A stretch of 64,000 nt of DNA from Sphingobium naphthae (GCF_020782235.1 NZ_JAJGNO010000006.1:1-64000), one strand, 5' to 3'; positions 1-8,145 are shown, counted from the first letter of the stretch. Numbers and translations are program-made. The notes: generated from the sequence alone by a model not told the origin.

Positions 1-796
1 CTTGTGCCGGTGGCGCAGCACGAATATCAAACCGGCGGACTCTCATTATGACCGCGGGACCAGCGGGGGGCAGGTCAGCGGCGAGATAGTTTTCAGGGCA
101 CTTGTCGTGGCGAGTTGCAATGCCCCGGAAGTGATTGATGCGATTGAAGAAGCGCTCGACCAGATTGCGTTGGCGGTAGAGCCAGCCTGAGAACGGGAAG
201 CGCTGCTTGCGATTGGAACGTGACGGGATTTTGGCCAGATGTTCTTGCTGGCGGCGGCTGTGCGAATGGCGTTGCTGTCGTAGCCCTTGTCGGCCAGCAG
301 CGTGGCGCCCTCGGGCATAGCATCGAGCAGGGCCTGGGCTTCCTGGCTGTCGTGGACTTGCCCGCCGGTCAGGCGGAGCGCAACGGGACGACCGTCAGCG
401 TCAACGAGGGCATGGATCTTACTCGTGAGGCCGCCTCGGGAACGTCCCATGCCGCGATCTTTGGATCTCCTTTTTTCCCGTCGCACCGTGCTGGTGGACG
501 CGGACGCAAGTGGAGTCGATCATCACGATCTCGCCTTCGAATGCGGTGGAAACTGCGGCCAAGAGTCGGTCCCACACCCCGGCTTTGCGCCCACGCACGA
601 ACCGGTTGTAACAGGTCGTCGAAGGGCCGTAACGCTCGGGCACCTCGGCCCAGGGCGAGCCGGTCCGAAACCGCCAGAGAATGCCGTTCAGCACCCGCCT
701 GTCATCGACCCCAGGAACGCCGCGCGCCTTGTTCGGCAGCAGCGGCTCGATGATCAACCATTCTCTAGCCGTCAGTTCGTATCGCCGCCGTGTCAT
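1..796 (-). pseudogene. IS5-family DDE transposase, frameshifted and truncated by the window edge
   Basis: The reading starts at ATG 796 behind a GGAGG-like site. The first frame (to 419) carries the N-terminal IS5 region and the first catalytic Asp in IDSTCVRVHQH. The second frame (from about 480) carries GMGRSRGGLTSKIHALVD and the second Asp in LADKGYDS. The third frame (below about 230) carries RQRNLVERFFNRINHFRG, which holds the last catalytic Glu, and runs off the window edge. The first switch is at an A6 tract (471-476 on the plus strand) and could be programmed frameshifting, which is common in this family, although a net +1 shift is needed. The second switch is at an A4 tract (229-232). 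One extra A there restores WPKIPSRSNRK, so it looks like a single-base deletion and the copy is probably dead. Confidence 0.75.
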
Positions 797-880
797 CCTG
801 CCTCCATCGCAATGGAGAGCCTGAATCATGCAAGCCGGCAAACCTCAAGACGGTTTATGAGTTTACCGCCTAATCACGAG
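1..880 (-). mobile_element. IS5-family insertion sequence, cut by the window edge
   Basis: The element is recognised from its transposase fragments on the minus strand (see the pseudogene entry). Its 5' end, upstream of the transposase, lies roughly between 797 and 885, where non-coding sequence separates it from the DUF6118 gene. The other end lies outside the window, so the terminal inverted repeats cannot be paired and the 880 boundary is approximate. A GGTTTATGAGTTTACC stretch near 853-868 could be part of the terminal repeat, but this is a guess. Confidence 0.6.
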
Positions 881-1023
881 GTCACTATAATGCGAAGGAA
901 CGCGGCCTGATGGGCGGATTTTCGGCGTTTTCGGATCGTCTTGCTTCGCATTATTTGGCGCCGAACCTCTGCCGGTCAATCGACCAGCAGAGCAACTGCC
1001 AATGTCGAATATGGCAGCGTGAC

Positions 1024-1806
1024 TCACAACCCTATGCCTCCGGCAGACCCGGTGCGGTTCACTATCTTTATAGTGCACCGTACTGGCTCCGCGGCCTGCT
1101 CCGCCGCCCTCTCGCACGCGTCGATCGTGTCACGGTTCGCCTGTCGCATATCGGCGGCATCTACTATGGCCTGCCAACCTTCCGGGTTCTCGGTGCGCAT
1201 CAGGCGAATGCCTGCTTCCCACAACGATGGCTGCCCCATGGTGCGCACTGCGAGCCTTTCGGGCCAGTTCCAGCCATGGGGCGCAAGGCTCGCCGCCCAT
1301 CCCGGATAGAACAGCCACAGGAGCGCGACCGCGAGCGCTGTGCCTAGGCCGGTGTGAATCACGAGCCGCCGCTGATGATCCTTGTTGCGGATAGCGCCGA
1401 TGGCCCGCATCTGATCGGCATAGGTTTCGCGCAGAAGCGCCTGCGCCTGCTTGATGGACGCCTTGTCCGTTTCCCGCGCCGCTTCGGCTGATATGATGAT
1501 CCGTTCAGCCATGCTCTCCGGGGTCATGCTGAGCGCTTCGGACTCCTTGACCGCCTTCATATGCTTGGCGAACTCGGCCAAGGCGGCGTTAATCTTTGCG
1601 AGCGTGGGGGTATAGTCGGGAACCTCAATGCTCTGTTTCTCGACGGCGATATGCTCAAGAGCGCGGGCGATCACCGCCAAGCGCCCGTCAAGCCGCTGCT
1701 CCATCGCCTCCACGCGCGCCGCCAGGTGCGCGAACGCCTCCGCCGCCGTGCCGTTTGGTCTTTCGGGTTCCGGGCCGTTCAACAGGGATTGTTCGTCCAT
1801 ATGCAC
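1024..1806 (-). CDS. DUF6118 family protein (TraA-linked)
   Basis: A 260-aa protein beginning 11 bp after the traA stop codon, so probably cotranscribed with it. Residues about 20-150 are rich in Ala, Glu and Lys and probably helical or coiled coil. One hydrophobic segment near residues 152-170 (TALAVALLWLFYPGW) suggests a single membrane anchor, with a C-terminal tail of about 90 residues. Proteins of this type recur directly downstream of Ti-type traA relaxase genes in sphingomonads. No biochemical function is known to me. The family call comes from the neighbourhood and overall character rather than a catalytic motif. Confidence 0.65.
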   Translation of the reverse strand: MHMDEQSLLNGPEPERPNGTAAEAFAHLAARVEAMEQRLDGRLAVIARALEHIAVEKQSIEVPDYTPTLAKINAALAEFAKHMKAVKESEALSMTPESMAERIIISAEAARETDKASIKQAQALLRETYADQMRAIGAIRNKDHQRRLVIHTGLGTALAVALLWLFYPGWAASLAPHGWNWPERLAVRTMGQPSLWEAGIRLMRTENPEGWQAIVDAADMRQANRDTIDACERAAEQAAEPVRCTIKIVNRTGSAGGIGL

Positions 1807-1817
1807 TTCTCCTTGTC

Positions 1818-4800
1818 CTAGCGTTCCATGCCACGGCTGATGCCGCGGCCATGATCGAAGGGGATGGAAGCGGCGAGGTCGCGGCCGATGCTGCGGCCCA
1901 TGTCCTGACCGATTTCAAGGCCAAGCTCGCGGCTGCGCAGCCCCAGAACGGATTCAAGCTGGGCGTCGCGCTCAAGGCTTTTGGCCATGTCGGCCATGTG
2001 CTGCGCCGTGGTCTTCGCGGCCCGGAAATTGCCGTCGCGCACCAGTTCCTGATGCTGGCGCTGCAATTGCTGCCAGCCCTCTACGAACCTGTCCGCACGC
2101 TGGAACGGGTCGATGCGGATTTCCGCTTCCGCCTGCATCGCGCGCACGGCTTCATGGCCGCGCCCTTCCGCCGCCTCGCGGATCAGTTCCGGGCCAGCCC
2201 GGAACGCGCTGTTGAGGTCCGTCGAGCTTTCGGGCCGGATCGCGTCGAGGGCGTCGCGCGCCTTGTCCAGCGCCTCGCGCTGGTGGGGCATGGCATCGAT
2301 GCCCTGCGCGCGGGTCTGCCGGATCGCGTCCACCGCCTTGGCGTAACGCTCGACCGCGCCGCGCAATCCTCCTACGCGCATAAGCTGCGGGTCAGGCTCG
2401 CGCTGCTGCTGGCGGGCAGGATCGTGGACGGGCGGGGAAGCGAAACGGCCAAGGTCGAGGCCATCGAACATGCCGCGCTGTGCTTCCGGTATCGCTGGCG
2501 CAACGCGATCCTGACCGGGCAGCGAAAGGCGCAACCCGTCGAAGATCCCGCGCGCCTTCTCCACCACGGGCCTGACGATCTCGGCAACACGTTCGCCAAA
2601 GCTGATGCCGCGCCGCTCGGCGAATTGCTGCGCCGGATCGCGGCGCTCGTAATCGCTCGCCATATCCTTGGCGCGCTCACGGGACAGCGTGCGGACAAGG
2701 CGGCGGTCGTCCTTGAAATCGTCCCGCCCATAATGGAAGTCCACCCCCTCCCGGTGGCGAGTGAGAACGACATAGGTTCCGTGCCGGTCCATCCCCGGCG
2801 TGGCGAGCGCGTGCGTGCGATCGACGCTGACCGCCTGCGTCTTGTGAATCGTGACGGCATAGCCATGATCGAGGTCGCGATAGTCCTTGAGGTAGAACGC
2901 GACGGAGCGCCCGTCATCGGTGCGCACCGTCATGCTCTGCTGGTTCACCTGCTCGATGGTTCCCAGCGTGCCGTTCTTGACCTCAAGGCTGCGTTCGTTC
3001 CGCCGGAACATGACGCGATCCCCGGATGCAAAATCCCGGTCGCCGTTCGCGGTCTTCACGCGCGCATCGTCGCCCAGCTCGCCCGCGTCGCGGCGCTTGT
3101 CGCGCGCCTTCTCGTTGAGCGTGCGCACCTCGTCATTGGTGTAGGTGAAGATCATCCGCGTCTTGCCGGGTTCGGCTTGCCGCGCCGCGTCCCAACGGTC
3201 GATCAGGTCGCCACGCGCCTGCTCGCGCGTCTCGGCGGCATGGACCATGCCATGATCGGCATAGGCCCGGATCGCTTCGCCGGTCCTGCCGGTCGCCAGA
3301 TGGCGGGTAGCGTCCTTCTGCCAGTCCTCATGCTGGCGGCGGATTTCGGTGATCTCGACGCCGCCATGTCGCTCATGAATGGCACGGAACGCCGCGCCCG
3401 CCTCGATCGCCTGCAACTGTTCCGCGTCACCAACCAGTATGACCTTCGCGCCCGCCGCTTCGGCATGAGAGAGAACGCGCTCCATCTGGCGCGTGCCGAC
3501 CATGCCCGCCTCATCGATCACCAAAACGTCGCGGGACGTGAGAAGATCGCGCCCTTGTGCCCAGCCATATTCCATGCTGGCGATAGTGCGCGAGGCGATG
3601 CTGGAGCCGTTTTCCAGCCCTTCCGCAGCGATGCCCGACAGCGCCACGCCGCGCACCTCAAACCCCGACCGCTCCCACGCCTCCCGCGCCACGCCCAGCA
3701 TCGCGCTCTTGCCGGTGCCTGCGTAGCCCACGACGATGCCCAGATCCCGATCGCCGGTCACATGCTCGAACGCCGCGCGCTGCTCGCCAGACAGCAGCAA
3801 TCCGCGTCCCTCCGCGCTGTCCAATGCCGCCTCGCGTGCCTTCTCCTCTGTGCGATGCCGTTCGCGTTCCGCCATCAATTCCAAGGCGCGCTGCAATCGC
3901 TGTTCGGTTTCGATCATGTCGAGACTGGTGAATCGGTCTTCGCCGCGCCCGTCTTTGCCCAGCGCGATCAAATCGGGTGAGGCGCGCACGGCGCTCATCG
4001 CCCGGTCATATTGCTCCTTGCCCTCGCTGTGGCGGTGGACGAATATGGCAAGGTCGCGGCGGGTGAATGTCGCCTGATGGTGGGTGATGGCATTGAGCGC
4101 CACGGATGGGTCAGCGATGATCCGATCGCCGTTGCGCTGCGCGATGGCGCGGTGATCCTCGATCCGTTCGGATTCAAGGCCCCGCGCACCCATGCGCGAA
4201 GCGGCGGGGCCGATTTTGTCCTGCGGCTCAAGGTCGATGCTCTGCGCCTCCAGGCTGCGGTGATCGATCCGCGCGTCTATGTCGAGTTCGGCGAGGCGCG
4301 TGTTGACGTGCTCGGCCCAGCGCTCCCGCCACTGCTCGACAAGTTCGGTGCGGTTCCAGCCGCGGACCTTCGCGCCGAACCCGTCTTCGCCGACTTGGCG
4401 CATGGCGAGCATGACATGAGCATGGGGCTTGGGCTGGCCGTTCGGGTCCATATCCCAATGCACATTGAGGTCCGCGATCATGCCGCGATCGACAAATTCG
4501 GCGCGCACAAAATCCTGTGCCAGCGCGGCGCCTTGCTGCTGGTTCATCTCGCGCGGAATGGCGAACTCGACTTCGCGGGCAAGCTGCGCGTCTTTGCGCT
4601 TCTCGGTCGCCTCGACCTCGTTCCAGAGAGTCGCGCGATCCGAGAAGCGTTCGGGCGCACCTTCGGGCAGGAGGATTTCCGAGTGGACGACGCCTGCCTT
4701 GTTCGTGAAGTCATGGCCGCGATCAAGGCGCTCGTCGTGCAGCCGTTCCGCCGCACGATAGGCCGCCGCGGCGACGGCGCTGCGCCCGTGCGCACGGCCA

Positions 4801-4832
4801 ATGACCTGAACGGAGAAATGGAAGATCGCCAT
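1818..4832 (-). CDS. traA: Ti-type conjugative relaxase-helicase TraA (MobQ)
   Basis: A DNA strand transferase that nicks oriT, stays bound to the 5' end and unwinds the transferred strand. About 1004 aa from ATG 4832 (an upstream TTG is in frame, but MAIFHFSVQ is the usual family start). The N-terminal MobA/MobL domain has the AAAYRA motif with the likely catalytic Tyr25 and metal ligands H125, H137 and H139 (PHAHVML). A RecD/TraI-like helicase follows, with Walker A GYAGTGKS at 369-376, VIDEAG near 438-443 and VTIHKTQA near 650. The length fits intact family members. It diverges from traC/traD across the oriT candidate, as in Ti plasmids, and is followed by DUF6118. No coupling protein or type IV secretion genes are visible in the window. 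Confidence 0.93.
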   Translation of the reverse strand: MAIFHFSVQVIGRAHGRSAVAAAAYRAAERLHDERLDRGHDFTNKAGVVHSEILLPEGAPERFSDRATLWNEVEATEKRKDAQLAREVEFAIPREMNQQQGAALAQDFVRAEFVDRGMIADLNVHWDMDPNGQPKPHAHVMLAMRQVGEDGFGAKVRGWNRTELVEQWRERWAEHVNTRLAELDIDARIDHRSLEAQSIDLEPQDKIGPAASRMGARGLESERIEDHRAIAQRNGDRIIADPSVALNAITHHQATFTRRDLAIFVHRHSEGKEQYDRAMSAVRASPDLIALGKDGRGEDRFTSLDMIETEQRLQRALELMAERERHRTEEKAREAALDSAEGRGLLLSGEQRAAFEHVTGDRDLGIVVGYAGTGKSAMLGVAREAWERSGFEVRGVALSGIAAEGLENGSSIASRTIASMEYGWAQGRDLLTSRDVLVIDEAGMVGTRQMERVLSHAEAAGAKVILVGDAEQLQAIEAGAAFRAIHERHGGVEITEIRRQHEDWQKDATRHLATGRTGEAIRAYADHGMVHAAETREQARGDLIDRWDAARQAEPGKTRMIFTYTNDEVRTLNEKARDKRRDAGELGDDARVKTANGDRDFASGDRVMFRRNERSLEVKNGTLGTIEQVNQQSMTVRTDDGRSVAFYLKDYRDLDHGYAVTIHKTQAVSVDRTHALATPGMDRHGTYVVLTRHREGVDFHYGRDDFKDDRRLVRTLSRERAKDMASDYERRDPAQQFAERRGISFGERVAEIVRPVVEKARGIFDGLRLSLPGQDRVAPAIPEAQRGMFDGLDLGRFASPPVHDPARQQQREPDPQLMRVGGLRGAVERYAKAVDAIRQTRAQGIDAMPHQREALDKARDALDAIRPESSTDLNSAFRAGPELIREAAEGRGHEAVRAMQAEAEIRIDPFQRADRFVEGWQQLQRQHQELVRDGNFRAAKTTAQHMADMAKSLERDAQLESVLGLRSRELGLEIGQDMGRSIGRDLAASIPFDHGRGISRGMER

Positions 4833-4861
4833 AACGATCGTCAATTTACTATCTCAAGCGC

Positions 4862-4893
4862 ACGTCGGCACGACGTATAAGCGCGCCCTCCTC
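4862..4893. other. Candidate origin of transfer (oriT), Q-type
   Basis: This site lies in the short gap between traA and traC. A perfect inverted repeat, ACGTCG-GCA-CGACGT (4862-4876), is followed after one base by TAAGCGCGCCCTC (4878-4890). The second block closely resembles the nick region of Q-type origins such as RSF1010 (core of the TAAnTGCGCCCT type), and the hairpin-then-core order is the same. The position between divergent traA and traC genes matches the oriT of Ti plasmids. The sequence match is observed; function is inferred. Confidence 0.7.
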
Positions 4894-5003
4894 GAATAAA
4901 ATCCGAGCAGGGATTATGCGGTGTCATCCCGTCTCATCGTCTCTACTGCATCATGCGAGACGTTGATCTAGAACCACTCTCACGGGAAGCGATGGAGACT
5001 GTC

Positions 5004-5309
5004 ATGCGCAAACTAAGGGACTATGATTCGGAATTGAAGGCGCTTGCTGGCAAGGCGAAGGCGCTCAAGGAAAGGCGTGTGCGCCAGCTTGGCGAGTTGG
5101 TCGTTGCTTGCGGGGCCGATGCACTTGACGCCGATCTACTCGCGGGCGTGTTGCTCGATGCCGTCGCCAGCAAGGATGTCGCTGCAAGGGAGGGCTGGCA
5201 TCGAGCAGGCGCGGCCTTCTTTCGCGGCAAACAACGCGAGCCTGCGCCGCGATCTGAACGCCAGCGGACAAGCGCTCTTCCGCTCGAAGGCGGCACGGCA
5301 TCGCGTTGA
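5004..5309 (+). CDS. traC: Conjugal transfer protein TraC-like
   Basis: A 101-aa protein with MRKLRDYDSELKALAGKAK followed by a Lys/Arg-rich helical stretch, QLGELVVACGADALD, and a GAAFFRGK end followed by a variable tail. This is the pattern of the small TraC/TraD accessory proteins encoded opposite traA in rhizobial and sphingomonad elements. They are thought to help relaxosome formation at oriT. The start at 5004 is preferred because GGAG lies about 8 bp upstream; an in-frame ATG at 4953 lacks a ribosome site. The gene is transcribed away from oriT and followed by traD. Confidence 0.72.
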   Translation: MRKLRDYDSELKALAGKAKALKERRVRQLGELVVACGADALDADLLAGVLLDAVASKDVAAREGWHRAGAAFFRGKQREPAPRSERQRTSALPLEGGTASR

Positions 5310-5346
5310 GGCTGCCAAGGCGCGAACCGATACAAGGGCATGGGTG

Positions 5347-5655
5347 ATGAAGCGCAGAGAAAGAACGCGCCACCTGATCGAGCTTGGTGGCTTGGTGGTC
5401 AAAGCCGGTCTGGTCGATCTGACGGACGATGATCGCGCAACGCTCTATGGCGCGTTCCTGGTCACGGCCGACCGGCTGCGCGGCGAGGAACGGGCGAACG
5501 CGCTGACGCTCTGGCAACGCAAGGGCAAGCGCGCGTTTGCAGCTGACGCATTGCTCGATGCGGCTCGACCCGTCATAGGGCAGCGCCATGGAAGAACAGA
5601 CGAACGCGATCATCCTGCGCGTGCTGGAACGCGCGCCCCAATGGATAAGGCATGA
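5347..5655 (+). CDS. traD: Conjugal transfer protein TraD-like
   Basis: About 102 aa. The core RTRHLIELGGLVVKAGL followed by DDDRATLYGAFL and an ALTLWQRKGKRAFAAD segment is characteristic of the small TraD accessory protein of Ti-type transfer systems. ATG 5347 gives the expected MKRRERTRHL start. The open frame continues upstream with coding-like sequence (5218-5346), so a slightly longer protein from an alternative start is possible. The gene ends inside the following DUF6771 gene (68-bp overlap). It probably acts with TraC and TraA at oriT. Confidence 0.7.
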   Translation: MKRRERTRHLIELGGLVVKAGLVDLTDDDRATLYGAFLVTADRLRGEERANALTLWQRKGKRAFAADALLDAARPVIGQRHGRTDERDHPARAGTRAPMDKA

Positions 5656-5761
5656 TCTGGAATCGAAGGATGTAGGCGTGCGGGCCAGAGCGGAGGAAAC
5701 GCTTGCTGCGATGATCGCCAACGCGCTCGGCGAAGGAACTGGTGCATCTTCCGAGGATTGA
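5588..5761 (+). CDS. DUF6771 family small protein
   Basis: A 57-aa protein from ATG 5588. The pattern ILRVLERAPQWIRHDLES then RARAEETLAAMIANAL matches the short DUF6771 proteins that sit next to traD in sphingomonad mobile elements. It is probably all-helical, with no catalytic signature. The start lies inside the end of traD, so expression is likely coupled to the tra genes. Function is unknown; the position suggests a role in the transfer or maintenance module. Confidence 0.6.
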   Translation: MEEQTNAIILRVLERAPQWIRHDLESKDVGVRARAEETLAAMIANALGEGTGASSED

Positions 5762-5790
5762 GGGAAGGTCTCCATCGGAGCATTGTCGTC

Positions 5791-6129
5791 ATGCGCTTCC
5801 GGCCAATCGGTCTATGCGTTGCTGTTGCTTTTTCATTGAGCCTTCTGGCATCCCGGCCCGCCTTGGCGAACGGGGCGACGGACGTGCGCGTTCAATGTGC
5901 GGAGGGGCGAGCATTTCTGCTGCGGCTTTATCACAAGCAGGCAAAGGTCCTCGTCGGCAACCGACGACTAGATTTGCGGCGCAAGCCTTCGCCCCTTGGA
6001 CGATATTATAGCAATGCAGAGGCAGCGCTGATCGTGGATGGCGATTTTGTCGCCTTCGTGCCGAAAAAAGATCGTCAATGGCGGAATTGCCGAATTGATG
6101 TTGGGGCAATGAGGCAAATCAGAGATTGA
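5791..6129 (+). CDS. Secreted MliC-like (lysozyme inhibitor-type) protein
   Basis: A 112-aa protein. The N-terminus is a clear Sec signal peptide (Arg, then LCVAVAFSLSLLA, cleavage after ALA near residue 26). The mature part has two cysteines framing the domain (VQCAEGRAF near the start, NCRID near the end) and a G-RYYSN segment between. That is the Cys, aromatic, G-x-Y, Cys layout of MliC/PliC periplasmic inhibitors of c-type lysozyme. The similarity is by pattern only and the usual active loop is not obvious, so the function is tentative. ATG 5791 was chosen because upstream in-frame starts would bury the signal peptide. Confidence 0.5.
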   Translation: MRFRPIGLCVAVAFSLSLLASRPALANGATDVRVQCAEGRAFLLRLYHKQAKVLVGNRRLDLRRKPSPLGRYYSNAEAALIVDGDFVAFVPKKDRQWRNCRIDVGAMRQIRD

Positions 6130-6243
6130 TGTGACGACGGCAAAGAACCACTATTTACCCTATTGCACTTCTGCGATTATTCGTCTTCTGCCGAATGCCA
6201 TCACTACAGCATTTCCCTTCCCACCGAGCGAGAGACCGGCCAC

Positions 6244-6729
6244 ATGTCCAACGACGTCATTCCACAAGAGACTCTTGTCACCCTGACCGCTGATATTGTC
6301 GCTGCTCATGTGTCCAACAATTCCGTGAGCGTCAGCGATGTCTCGCAGCTGATCGCCAATGTGCATTCGGCGCTTTCCACGCTCTCCGTGCCCCAGCCGG
6401 TGGAAGAAGCAAAGCCCGAACCGGCCGTGTCAGTGCGCGCGTCGGTCAAGCCGGATTACATCATCTGCCTGGAGGATGGGAAAAAGCTCAAGATGCTCAA
6501 GCGCCATCTGATGACCCAGTATCAGATGACGCCCGACGAATATCGTGCCCGATGGAGCCTGCCCGCCGATTATCCGATGGTCGCGCCCAACTATGCCGAA
6601 CAGCGCCGCACCTTGGCCAAGAGCATCGGCCTAGGCCGCAAGCCCAAGGCAGCAACCGCGACAGCCGTCAAAGCACCCGCCAAGCGCGGCCGGAAGGCGA
6701 AGGTGGAAATGAAGTCCGAACCGGCCTGA
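6244..6729 (+). CDS. MucR/Ros-family zinc-finger transcriptional regulator
   Basis: A 161-aa protein. The core YIICLEDGKKLKMLKRHLMT, then DEYRARWSLPADYPMVAPNYA and LAKSIGLGRK, is the MucR/Ros DNA-binding domain. Putative ligands are Cys75, Asp78 and His88; the usual second His region reads TQYQ. The N-terminal 50 residues match the oligomerisation region (LTADIVAAHVSNN). The C-terminus is a Lys/Ala-rich tail. MucR proteins bind AT-rich targets and often repress horizontally acquired genes. This copy lies in the accessory element and may regulate transfer genes. ATG 6244 matches the conserved family N-terminus. Confidence 0.9.
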   Translation: MSNDVIPQETLVTLTADIVAAHVSNNSVSVSDVSQLIANVHSALSTLSVPQPVEEAKPEPAVSVRASVKPDYIICLEDGKKLKMLKRHLMTQYQMTPDEYRARWSLPADYPMVAPNYAEQRRTLAKSIGLGRKPKAATATAVKAPAKRGRKAKVEMKSEPA

Positions 6730-6740
6730 CGCCCGTAGGG

Positions 6741-7061
6741 TCAGCGGCGGTCTCCCCATAGCCATTGATCAAATGGCGCGGGGCCGCCGCAAACCCGGCG
6801 AATGACCTGCCGCAGGCATCGGTACGCGGTTCGTTCAAAGGTCCACATGCGTCGGGCGATCTGGCGCGTGTTCAGCCCCTCATGGCAGAGCTGGAGGACC
6901 GCAGAGTGGGTGTCCGACAGGCTGAAGACGATGACCGTCATGACGGCTTGCGCGTCGTCGCCACCCTCGCGCCATTCGACCGGTAGGCTGTAGCCCCGCC
7001 TACGTAATCCTTCCTCGCAATAGGCGCGGTAGCGTTCACGTAGCTTGCGTTCGGCCCGCAT
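6741..7061 (-). CDS. Small helix-turn-helix protein (second of an overlapping pair)
   Basis: A 106-aa protein from ATG 7061, with GGGAGGGG about 10 bp upstream as a strong ribosome site. Residues about 40-90 (SDTHSAVLQLCHEGLNTRQIARRMWTFERTAYRCLRQVIRR) look like a LuxR/sigma-region-4-type HTH. The start lies inside the end of the preceding HTH gene in another frame. Either the two are translationally coupled, or they are one protein split by an indel in the G-run near 7070-7076. I do not recognise a named family. Confidence 0.5.
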   Translation of the reverse strand: MRAERKLRERYRAYCEEGLRRRGYSLPVEWREGGDDAQAVMTVIVFSLSDTHSAVLQLCHEGLNTRQIARRMWTFERTAYRCLRQVIRRVCGGPAPFDQWLWGDRR

Positions 7062-7351
7062 GATCGGCGCGCCCCTCCCATTCGGATCGAACCGCGCCGC
7101 GTCTCGGCTTCCAACTTTGCCGCAATCGTCGCCAGGGCTTCGGCAAGGCACGCCTCGACGGTAGGGATGTCAATATCCAGCCGGTCGGCAATTACTCGAT
7201 AATTTCGTTCATCCCTGCGGTGCATCAGGAGAACTGCGCGCAGAAGCGGCGGAAGGCCATCCACCAAACCTTCATAGGGCGTCTTAGGATCGAGAAGCGG
7301 ATAAGGAGAATGCCCCATGTCTTGCCGCATCGGTTCGAAGCTGGCGGACAT
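6938..7351 (-). CDS. Small sigma-region-4-like HTH protein (first of an overlapping pair)
   Basis: The ATG at 7351 uses the last base of the upstream stop codon (TAATG), so translation is coupled to the preceding gene. Residues about 25-75 (LPPLLRAVLLMHRRDERNYRVIADRLDIDIPTVEACLAEAL) resemble sigma region 4 with the usual HTH spacing. The C-terminal 55 residues, which overlap the next gene, look non-native and may be read-through after a frameshift. It is probably a regulator of the accessory cassette. No close named family was recognised. Confidence 0.5.
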   Translation of the reverse strand: MSASFEPMRQDMGHSPYPLLDPKTPYEGLVDGLPPLLRAVLLMHRRDERNYRVIADRLDIDIPTVEACLAEALATIAAKLEAETRRGSIRMGGARRSCGPNASYVNATAPIARKDYVGGATAYRSNGARVATTRKPS

Positions 7352-7986
7352 TAGATTGACTCTTTTCTGCGTCGCTGCCACCCGCTTGGCCGAGGATGCC
7401 CCGTGATAGCATGCACGCGGTCGAGCAAGGCGCGCAGCAGCGGCATGGCCTGCTCAGGAGAAAAGCCGCCGTCATCGGGTTCCGGCTCACCGAACAGGCG
7501 AGGCGTGTTCCACCGGCAATAGGGGGTGAGAACAAGCGCGAGACGCGCCATTTCAGGACAGTCATGGCCAAACCCGGTGGCATTGGCGTAGGCGAGCGAC
7601 TTAGCGACGCGGAGGCCGATGTGGCGCGCATTCCATGTATCCGAGAAACCAACGTCTAGCAGATGGGCGGAAAGGCCAAGCTGGGCGACGATCCCGGCAC
7701 GATAGAGAAAATCGTGCCGGCCCATTCCATATTCTCGCCAGCGATGGGGCATGAACGCTTCGGCCCGGTGATAGCGCACGCGGCTGAGGCGTCGCCTCTC
7801 CCTTGTCCGGATGAGGATGGCGGGTTCGTCCTCATGGGTATCGTGCAGCCTGGCCAGCGCATCGCTCCAAGGGGGTGCCGGAACGGCAAGCGCCGCGACG
7901 GGCGCAATGGTCAACGCCTGTAGCAGCGCGCGGCGAGACGTTGGGGCACCGACCGAATCAGTGGAAGAAAAATTGCGTGAAATCAT
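7351..7986 (-). CDS. Hypothetical protein, first gene of a coupled minus-strand cassette
   Basis: A 211-aa protein from ATG 7986, with GAGAGA 7-8 bp upstream. The N-terminus has SRRALLQALTIAPVAALAVPA, resembling a short Tat-like or Sec signal without a full twin-arginine motif. The rest is mixed alpha-helical with Trp/Arg-rich patches (PHRWREYGMGRHDFLYRAG) and no recognisable catalytic motif. It overlaps the next gene as TAATG and diverges from the RHH gene. I do not know its function. Membership in the mobile element suggests an accessory role. Confidence 0.6.
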   Translation of the reverse strand: MISRNFSSTDSVGAPTSRRALLQALTIAPVAALAVPAPPWSDALARLHDTHEDEPAILIRTRERRRLSRVRYHRAEAFMPHRWREYGMGRHDFLYRAGIVAQLGLSAHLLDVGFSDTWNARHIGLRVAKSLAYANATGFGHDCPEMARLALVLTPYCRWNTPRLFGEPEPDDGGFSPEQAMPLLRALLDRVHAITGHPRPSGWQRRRKESI

Positions 7987-8081
7987 CGCTAAGTCTCTCT
8001 CGTTCGTCCCACTGGCCGTCATTAAAGGCGGTTGATGGGGATATCCGATATCGCTTATAGCGCCAAAGAGAGCGGTAAATC

Positions 8082-8101
8082 AATAACAGATATCTGTTAT
8101 T
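8082..8101. promoter_or_regulatory. Perfect 20-bp palindrome, candidate operator
   Basis: The half-site AATAACAGAT is followed directly by its exact reverse complement, with no spacer. It lies in the divergent gap between the minus-strand cassette (start 7986) and the RHH gene (start 8146), 44 bp before the latter. A TTGACT hexamer (8101-8106) abuts it and may be a -35 element, although no convincing -10 follows. RHH proteins typically bind such symmetric sites and autoregulate; binding here is inferred. Confidence 0.6.
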
Positions 8102-8145
8102 TGACTTCAGATTGCATCGGCGGCTCGGCTCGATACGACAATTCT

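Noticed and set aside
863-1117. Minus-strand 84-codon frame between the IS and DUF6118
   Set aside because: Overlaps the DUF6118 C-terminus and the IS end; no domain and no ribosome site.
1596-3980. Plus-strand open frame of 794 codons
   Set aside because: Antisense of traA; contains no recognisable domain.
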